This document shows, piece by piece, positions 59,273 to 64,000 of a DNA stretch of 64,000 nt. Positions within the stretch are counted from its first letter, which is position 1, and each line of letters starts with the position of its first letter. The translations under genes were made by a program, and so were the position numbers. Origin of the DNA: JAUWKC01 sp035527845. Its GTDB lineage: Bacteria > Planctomycetota > Phycisphaerae > Sedimentisphaerales > Anaerobacaceae. Under the pieces are notes generated by a model. That model saw only the letters and a program-made list of their open reading frames with translations, did not search any database and was not told the DNA's origin. The stretch lies in the NCBI GenBank assembly GCA_035527845.1, contig DATKZT010000005.1, forward strand, positions 1 to 64,000, in the 5' to 3' direction.

Positions 59273-60061
59273 ATGGCAAGGGTATTCTTAACTGTTGCAG
59301 TAATCGTGACGCTGAACGTCCTGGTTGGATGCACCCCGGTGGACAGCGGTCGCGGCACGCAGCGGCCGCATCGCACAGACGCCTGGTCGGGGCAGCCGCC
59401 AATGGTCGCGGATGCAGGCGAGACCGATGTGGTGGAGAAGGTCGCAGTGGCTCGCGAGGCCTATCGACACGCCCTTATGCAACTGGCGCAGTATTACAGA
59501 AACTCCGGCAACCACATGAAATTGGGGTGGGCGGAAAAGGAGCTGTCGGCGCTGAACACTATGGCGCAGTACAACTATATCATCGAAGCGACCGTCGCCG
59601 GCCCCGAGCTCAAAGCGACCAATGCGATTGTTCAGGCCGACGAACTTTATGGGGAAGCTGTGGCCGCTGAAAAGAAGGCGGGCATGCTTGGGCTTAAGAA
59701 TGAGACTCAATTGCGGATTGCTCTGGATAAGTATAACGAACTGATAAGGAAGTATCCCAGCAGCGACAAGATTGACGATGCGGCCTATCAGGCGGCACAA
59801 ATCTATGAGCGTTTCAAGGACTACACGATAGCGCTTGTCTACTATCAAAGGACCTATCAATGGGACCCACACACGCCTTATCCAGCCCTGTTCCACGAGG
59901 CGTATATTCTGGACCAGCACCTGCATGAAAGAGGCAAGGCGCTTAAGGTCTATGAAAAGGCTCTGGAATCGCTGACGATGGAAGAGGAGCATCATAACTG
60001 GAGAAAATATGCAGAGAAGCGTGTCGCCGAGTTGACCAAGACCGGTGAAGGCGCCAAGTGA
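59273..60061 (+). CDS. TPR-like lipoprotein
   Basis: 262 aa. A lipobox LVGC (17-20) after VFLTVAVIVTLNV marks it as a lipoprotein. The mature part is helical with TPR-like repeats (LRIALDKYNELIRKYPSSDK, YQAAQIYERFKDYTIALVYY, ALKVYEKALESLTM), related in style to YbgF/BamD-type outer-membrane proteins. AAGGAGG precedes the ATG. Followed by a terminator. Likely a scaffold in the periplasm or outer membrane. Confidence 0.78.
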   Translation: MARVFLTVAVIVTLNVLVGCTPVDSGRGTQRPHRTDAWSGQPPMVADAGETDVVEKVAVAREAYRHALMQLAQYYRNSGNHMKLGWAEKELSALNTMAQYNYIIEATVAGPELKATNAIVQADELYGEAVAAEKKAGMLGLKNETQLRIALDKYNELIRKYPSSDKIDDAAYQAAQIYERFKDYTIALVYYQRTYQWDPHTPYPALFHEAYILDQHLHERGKALKVYEKALESLTMEEEHHNWRKYAEKRVAELTKTGEGAK

Positions 60062-60100
60062 TGCTCACCGGCAAACTGTGAGTTTCTTCGGGTAACAATT

Positions 60101-60132
60101 CGGGCCTGGATGGAAATCAGGCCCGTTTTTTT
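60101..60132 (+). terminator. Terminator between the lipoprotein gene and tilS
   Basis: Stem CGGGCCTG / CAGGCCCG, loop GATGGAAAT, then seven T. It ends 5 bp before the tilS GTG, so tilS transcription must begin within or read through this region. Confidence 0.9.
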
Positions 60133-60137
60133 GTGCG

Positions 60138-61628
60138 GTGGTAACGGTGCTGCAATTAGAAGGCAAAGTGGCCGCCTTTATCAGCTCCCAGGACCTGCTG
60201 GGCCGTGCGGACAGGGTATTGCTGGCCGTCTCAGGCGGCGCGGATTCAACCGCGCTTATGTACGCGATGTGCGCACTGAAGGCGAAAGGAGTTATTGCGG
60301 CTGAACTATTGTGCTGCCACATAAACCATCAGTTGCGAGGCGCTGAAGCGGACCTGGATGAGGAGTTCGTCCTCGGCATGGCTGCGAAATTAGAACTACC
60401 CATTACGACCAGACGAGCGGATGTACGACTCTTCGCCGAGCAGAACAAACTGTCAATCGAGACAGCGGGGCGGAAGTTGCGAATGCAGGCATTGCTCGAG
60501 GTTGCCCGCGACATCGGCTGCAAATGCGTCGCCACCGCCCATCAGAAAAACGACAATGCAGAGACCCTCGTCCAGCGCCTCCTGCGCGGAACAGGTTTCC
60601 GCGGGCTCTGCGGCATCTGGTCGGCGCGAACCTTTGGCGAGGGAATCAGATTTGTCAGGCCGCTGCTCTGTGTCGCGCGGGATGAGGTCATTGAGTACCT
60701 GCGTGCGCGAAATTTGAGGTGGCGCGTTGACCACACGAATCTTGACTGCACATTCAAGCGAAATTTTATTCGCCATCGCCTGCTGCCGGCGCTGCAGGCC
60801 GATAGCAGAGGTTCCGTCCTCGAGCAATTGTCGGAGCTGGCACAGGCGGCGTTAAGGCTTCACGGTTTGGTCAGCAGTTCTGCAGAACGGGCCTGGGCCG
60901 AGTCGGCCGATTGCTCCGACGATAGCGTGGTTCTGGACGTGAAGAAGCTCTCGCCGGAGCACCCGGCGGTGAAGGTGGAGCTTGCTCGGTGCAGCCTGAC
61001 CCAAATCGGCAGCGGTCAGGGGGATTTGACACAGCAGCATTATGAGCGGATGTTGCAACTGGCCCAACAAAACATCAGTGGCAGGCAGATTGTGCTGCCC
61101 AACGGTTTTATGGTCCGGCGTGAATACGGAAGACTGATCTTCAGCCGGGCACGAAAAGAAACCCGGACCCTGCCGGAAAAGGCCGAGAGTATTGAACTGA
61201 CGGTACCCGGAATGACGAGGTTCGGCACATACCTGATTGAGGCTTCTTTTGTGGAGGCAGACAAGGACGATTTCGCCGGGCGGAAAACGGATTCCTGCCT
61301 GCCCAGGAATGAGGCAGAAGGCAAAACTAATTTCGTCGAGCGGTTCGATTCGGATAAGCTGAAGACCCCTCTGCTGATTCGCACCCGGCAGGCCGGGGAC
61401 AGGTTTTGGCCGCTGGGTCTCGCCGGTGATAAAAAGGTGGGCAAGTTTCTGACGAGCGCGAAGGCGCCGCAGGAGCTGCGCGACAGGATTCTTATTGTTG
61501 CCGATAGCGAAAAGATAATCTGGGTCTGCCCGATAAGGATGAGCGAGCAGGTGAAAGTTGACAGCGGAACACGTAATATCTTACAGTTGAGAATAACAGA
61601 TGAACATTCGCCTAACCGGCAGAAATAG
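60138..61628 (+). CDS. tilS: tRNA(Ile)-lysidine synthetase
   Basis: 496 aa. It modifies C34 of tRNA-Ile(CAU) to lysidine with ATP. The PP-loop SGGADS (32-37) is intact, with CCHINHQLRGAEADLDEEFV, VATAHQKNDNAETLVQRLLR, GTGFRGLCGIW and the KRNFIRHRLLPAL segment. The C-terminal substrate-binding domain is present (RTRQAGDRFWPLGLAG, KKVGKFLTSAKAPQELRDRI, WVCPIRMSEQVKV). GTG 60138 and GTG 60147 are both possible starts; both lie just after the terminator and lack a good ribosome site. Confidence 0.94.
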   Translation: MVTVLQLEGKVAAFISSQDLLGRADRVLLAVSGGADSTALMYAMCALKAKGVIAAELLCCHINHQLRGAEADLDEEFVLGMAAKLELPITTRRADVRLFAEQNKLSIETAGRKLRMQALLEVARDIGCKCVATAHQKNDNAETLVQRLLRGTGFRGLCGIWSARTFGEGIRFVRPLLCVARDEVIEYLRARNLRWRVDHTNLDCTFKRNFIRHRLLPALQADSRGSVLEQLSELAQAALRLHGLVSSSAERAWAESADCSDDSVVLDVKKLSPEHPAVKVELARCSLTQIGSGQGDLTQQHYERMLQLAQQNISGRQIVLPNGFMVRREYGRLIFSRARKETRTLPEKAESIELTVPGMTRFGTYLIEASFVEADKDDFAGRKTDSCLPRNEAEGKTNFVERFDSDKLKTPLLIRTRQAGDRFWPLGLAGDKKVGKFLTSAKAPQELRDRILIVADSEKIIWVCPIRMSEQVKVDSGTRNILQLRITDEHSPNRQK

Positions 61629-61639
61629 GGGTACACAGA

Positions 61640-63112
61640 ATGAGCACATGCAGTAACGGACGTCGAAAGTTTCTGAAGCAGAGCGGTTTGGCGGCAGCGT
61701 CGCTGGTATTCTCCGGATGCAGCGGCACAGCATCTTTCTTTGCCGGCGCCGAAAAGAAACGGCCGAATATCCTGTTTGCGATCGCTGATGACTGGTCGTG
61801 GCCGCACGCAAGCATAGTCGGCGACAAAGTTGTGAAGACGCCGACGTTTGACCGGGTAGCACGCGAGGGCGTTATGTTCACAAACGCCTTTGTCAGCTCG
61901 CCGTCGTGTACGCCTTCGCGGGGCGCGATTCTGACGGGGCAGTGGCACTGGCGGCTCGAAGACGGGGGCAATCTCTTCGGCACAATACCCGCAAAGTTCA
62001 CCGTGTATCCGGATTTGTTGGAACAGGCCGGTTACCATGTGGGCTATATGCGCAAAGGTTGGTCCCCCGGACAATACAAACCGGGAGGCTGGAAAAGAAA
62101 CCCGGCGGGCAAACGCTACAGGGACTTCGCCGAGTTTATGCAGCAGCGCGAGGAGGGCAAGCCGTTTTGTTTCTGGTTCGGCAGCAGCGATCCGCACCGC
62201 GGTTACGAATGGCAGTCAGGGATAAAGAGCGGGATGAAGCTGGATGACGTCGATGTCCCCGCGTGCCTGCCGGACAGCGAAACGGTCCGCACCGATATCT
62301 GCGACTACTTCTGGGAGGTCCAGCGCTTCGACCGCCAGGTGGGTGAAATCCTCAAGACAATAGAAGATGCCGGCGAGCTGGATAACACGCTGGTGGTCAT
62401 CACCAGCGACAATGGTATGCCTTTCCCGCGGTGCAAGAGCAACATATATAATATGGGGACACACGTTCCGTTGGCCGTTCGCTGGCCCGACAGGGTGAAA
62501 GCCGGCAGGGTCGTCGAAGACTTTATCAGCCTGACGGACCTGGCGCCGACTTTCCTCGAAGCGGCCGGACTCGAACCAACCAAAGAAATGACGGCCCGCA
62601 GTTTTGTGAACGTGCTCCTGTCGGGTCAATCCGGCCGGATTGACCGCACCCGCGACAAGGTCCTCACCGGCAAGGAGCGCCACACGCTCTGTCGCCCCGG
62701 CAACGCGAGCTACCCCATGCGCGCAATTCGCACACAAGATTTCCTCTACATCCGAAACTTCAGGCCGGAGCTCTGGCCCGCCGGCGACCCCGAATGGCGA
62801 GAAGGTTACTGGCCTAAGATGCCCTACGGGGACATCGACGGCTCGCCGACGAAGACTTATATGATGGAGCACCGCGACGAGCCACAGGCCAAAAAATTGT
62901 TCGAGTTGGGTTTTGGTAAACGCCCGGCCGAGGAACTCTATGATTTGCAAAGCGACCCCGGCGAGCTGAACAACGTCGCCGACAAAACCGAATACGCGGA
63001 GATAAAGAACAAACTGGCCGCCGCCCTGACCGCCGAGCTAAAAGCCACCGCCGACCCCCGCGTTGTCGGCGGCGCAGACGCCTTCGACAATTATCCCTAC
63101 TACGGCGGATAG
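61640..63112 (+). CDS. Exported sulfatase, S1 family
   Basis: 490 aa. Residues 8-27 carry a Tat-like signal (GRRKFLKQSGLAAASLVFSG) followed by a Cys, so it may be a lipoprotein. C90-T-P-S-R is the formylglycine motif, with PNILFAIADDWSWPHASIVG (metal Asp pair), VVITSDNGMPFPR (Asp-Asn) and MGTHVPLAVRWP. It removes sulfate esters from a glycan, in keeping with the fucosidase at the other end of the window. It begins 11 bp after tilS. No anaerobic or FGE maturase gene is in the window. Confidence 0.93.
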   Translation: MSTCSNGRRKFLKQSGLAAASLVFSGCSGTASFFAGAEKKRPNILFAIADDWSWPHASIVGDKVVKTPTFDRVAREGVMFTNAFVSSPSCTPSRGAILTGQWHWRLEDGGNLFGTIPAKFTVYPDLLEQAGYHVGYMRKGWSPGQYKPGGWKRNPAGKRYRDFAEFMQQREEGKPFCFWFGSSDPHRGYEWQSGIKSGMKLDDVDVPACLPDSETVRTDICDYFWEVQRFDRQVGEILKTIEDAGELDNTLVVITSDNGMPFPRCKSNIYNMGTHVPLAVRWPDRVKAGRVVEDFISLTDLAPTFLEAAGLEPTKEMTARSFVNVLLSGQSGRIDRTRDKVLTGKERHTLCRPGNASYPMRAIRTQDFLYIRNFRPELWPAGDPEWREGYWPKMPYGDIDGSPTKTYMMEHRDEPQAKKLFELGFGKRPAEELYDLQSDPGELNNVADKTEYAEIKNKLAAALTAELKATADPRVVGGADAFDNYPYYGG

Positions 63113-63914
63113 CGGGATTGGCGCCTAACATTACGCCATAGCCATCGTACGAGTAGGCGTCCTTCACATCCTCATTGTTGTCAACAAGCTGTCGCGTCGA
63201 GCCCTGCCCGTCGTAGAGCAGGTGCCTGGCGCCGTTCGTGGAGTCGTATTGCGTTACAACATCATCGCCGATGGTGTAGGTAACATCCGGATGGCTGCCC
63301 GAAGGCGACCACCGCTCCAGAACCTGCGCATAGCCGGTGTGGTTGTAGGAATCAATCAGGAAGATCTTGGTTACTTCATTCTGCTTGGTTTCGCCGCCGT
63401 CCGACGTATCATAACTGTACGCCTTGACCCTTATGCCGGCTTCGTTGTAGGTAAATTCGACAACGGCATCTGTAGCGCCATTATCATCGGTGGTGACCCG
63501 CCACAGCCGGTTCTGGAGGTTATAATCGTAGGTGACTTTCTCTATGTAGTTGGTTTCCGGATAGGCCTCGCCATGGGCCGCGGTTAGCTTCTCGATGACC
63601 GAGCCGTTATCATCGTAGTCGTAATAGACATCAAGATTGCCATCGGACCAGTGCCAGGTGCTTATCTGGTCGTATTGCGTTTCGCCATGCGCTACGGACT
63701 CGAGCACGCCGGGGCACAGCAGCATCAAGTAGGCCAGCAGGACCGACATGCAGCGATGATAGAGGCTCAGCGTTATGACGCCTTTGGAATTCTTCTTTTC
63801 GGCGTCTCGCAGTTTGGAGGCCTTCTGCACCAGGGCAGGCGCAAAGAACACAACAGGCACAAGGATAAGCAGCGCAAAGAACAGATACCGGGACCACACC
63901 GAGGGCAGACCCAT
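62814..63914 (-). CDS. Truncated RHS/YD-repeat protein fragment
   Basis: 366 aa. Two hydrophobic stretches (LFFALLILVPVVFFAPALV; MSVLLAYLMLLCPGVLES) precede YD-repeat sequence: DVYYDYDDNGSVIEKLTAAH, VTYDYNLQNRLWRVTTDDNG and HLLYDGQGSTRQLVDNNEDV. Homology stops at SYDGYGVMLGANP (about 63114), exactly where the sulfatase gene ends on the other strand; the final 100 residues are R/S-rich antisense of the sulfatase. A complete RHS protein would continue with a core and toxin-like tip. So this is a broken copy, perhaps left by recombination. Confidence 0.65.
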   Translation of the reverse strand: MGLPSVWSRYLFFALLILVPVVFFAPALVQKASKLRDAEKKNSKGVITLSLYHRCMSVLLAYLMLLCPGVLESVAHGETQYDQISTWHWSDGNLDVYYDYDDNGSVIEKLTAAHGEAYPETNYIEKVTYDYNLQNRLWRVTTDDNGATDAVVEFTYNEAGIRVKAYSYDTSDGGETKQNEVTKIFLIDSYNHTGYAQVLERWSPSGSHPDVTYTIGDDVVTQYDSTNGARHLLYDGQGSTRQLVDNNEDVKDAYSYDGYGVMLGANPAIRRSRDNCRRRLRRRQRGGRRWLLARRSGRRPVCSLSPRIRFCRRRCSARRGRFANHRVPRPGVYQNPTRTIFWPVARRGAPSYKSSSASRRCPRRAS

Positions 63915-64000
63915 GAAGAAGGCCAGGGGAAATAGTACCTTCAGTCGTCCCCCATAACTGTCGGCTGCGATGATGAAGTGATAAAATCAAGACTAAAGTG

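Noticed and set aside
1..64000. CRISPR arrays, rRNA and tRNA genes
   Set aside because: No regularly spaced repeats with unique spacers and no TTCGANNC-type tRNA arms with matching acceptor stems were seen in the intergenic gaps.

Overview
The window is a bacterial chromosome segment that most resembles a member of the Planctomycetota, class Phycisphaerae (Sedimentisphaerales/MSBL9-type). This placement is inferred from gene style: secreted proteins with dockerin-like tails (GEQWL, MESWL), FN3-like modules carrying TYYWRVDEVN, a GH29 fucosidase, a sulfatase with CTPSR, repeated ECF sigma/membrane-partner pairs and PEGA-like membrane proteins. No rRNA or tRNA gene, CRISPR array or complete insertion sequence was seen.

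Layout. (1) 1-10.6 kb holds four large secreted or cell-surface proteins, one cut by the window edge: LamG, GH29 alpha-L-fucosidase, and two modular FN3/Calx-beta-type proteins that share an unnamed module. (2) 10.8-21.2 kb is one co-directional operon: a YtrA-type GntR repressor, an ABC ATPase, an ECF-like sigma factor, a six-helix permease-like protein and three tandem paralogues of 790-910 aa with four N-terminal membrane helices, a PEGA-like segment and HEAT-like repeats. A cluster of ACTGTT half-sites covers its promoter. This is my main candidate for an undescribed system. (3) 21.0-23.8 kb, minus strand: ispD, a Tat-exported sugar isomerase-like TIM barrel, the btuR corrinoid adenosyltransferase and a PilZ protein. 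(4) 24.1-32.5 kb: four consecutive ECF sigma plus single-pass membrane-protein cassettes. Each ends in a hairpin terminator of similar sequence, and three share an upstream element. (5) 32.6-36.6 kb: a HEPN/MNT toxin-antitoxin pair, murD-pyrF, and a small membrane protein. (6) 36.7-39.8 kb: a secreted WD40 plus beta-helix fusion. (7) 40.2-47.8 kb: nusA-infB-rbfA, an EndoIII-like protein that appears catalytically dead, hisG and a HIT-superfamily phosphorylase-like enzyme. (8) 47.9-53.6 kb: a DUF3352-like secreted protein, a trypsin-like protease, a corrinoid-binding protein and a group-1/2-like sigma factor with an N-terminal HTH extension. (9) 53.6-58 kb is accessory: palindromic GC-rich repeats, a methyltransferase fused to an Mrr-like nuclease domain, an AT-rich patch with a TGA-interrupted membrane gene and two GMGYQV-motif proteins, and a decamer-repeat tract. 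(10) 58-64 kb: glutamine cyclotransferase, a TPR-like lipoprotein, tilS, a sulfatase and a truncated RHS fragment running into the sulfatase 3' end.

Together the genes describe an envelope-rich, glycan-degrading heterotroph with heavy investment in extracytoplasmic-function signalling. Housekeeping functions (translation initiation, peptidoglycan, UMP, histidine, isoprenoid and cobalamin metabolism) lie between accessory blocks. All functional calls come from reading motifs by eye; no database search was run.
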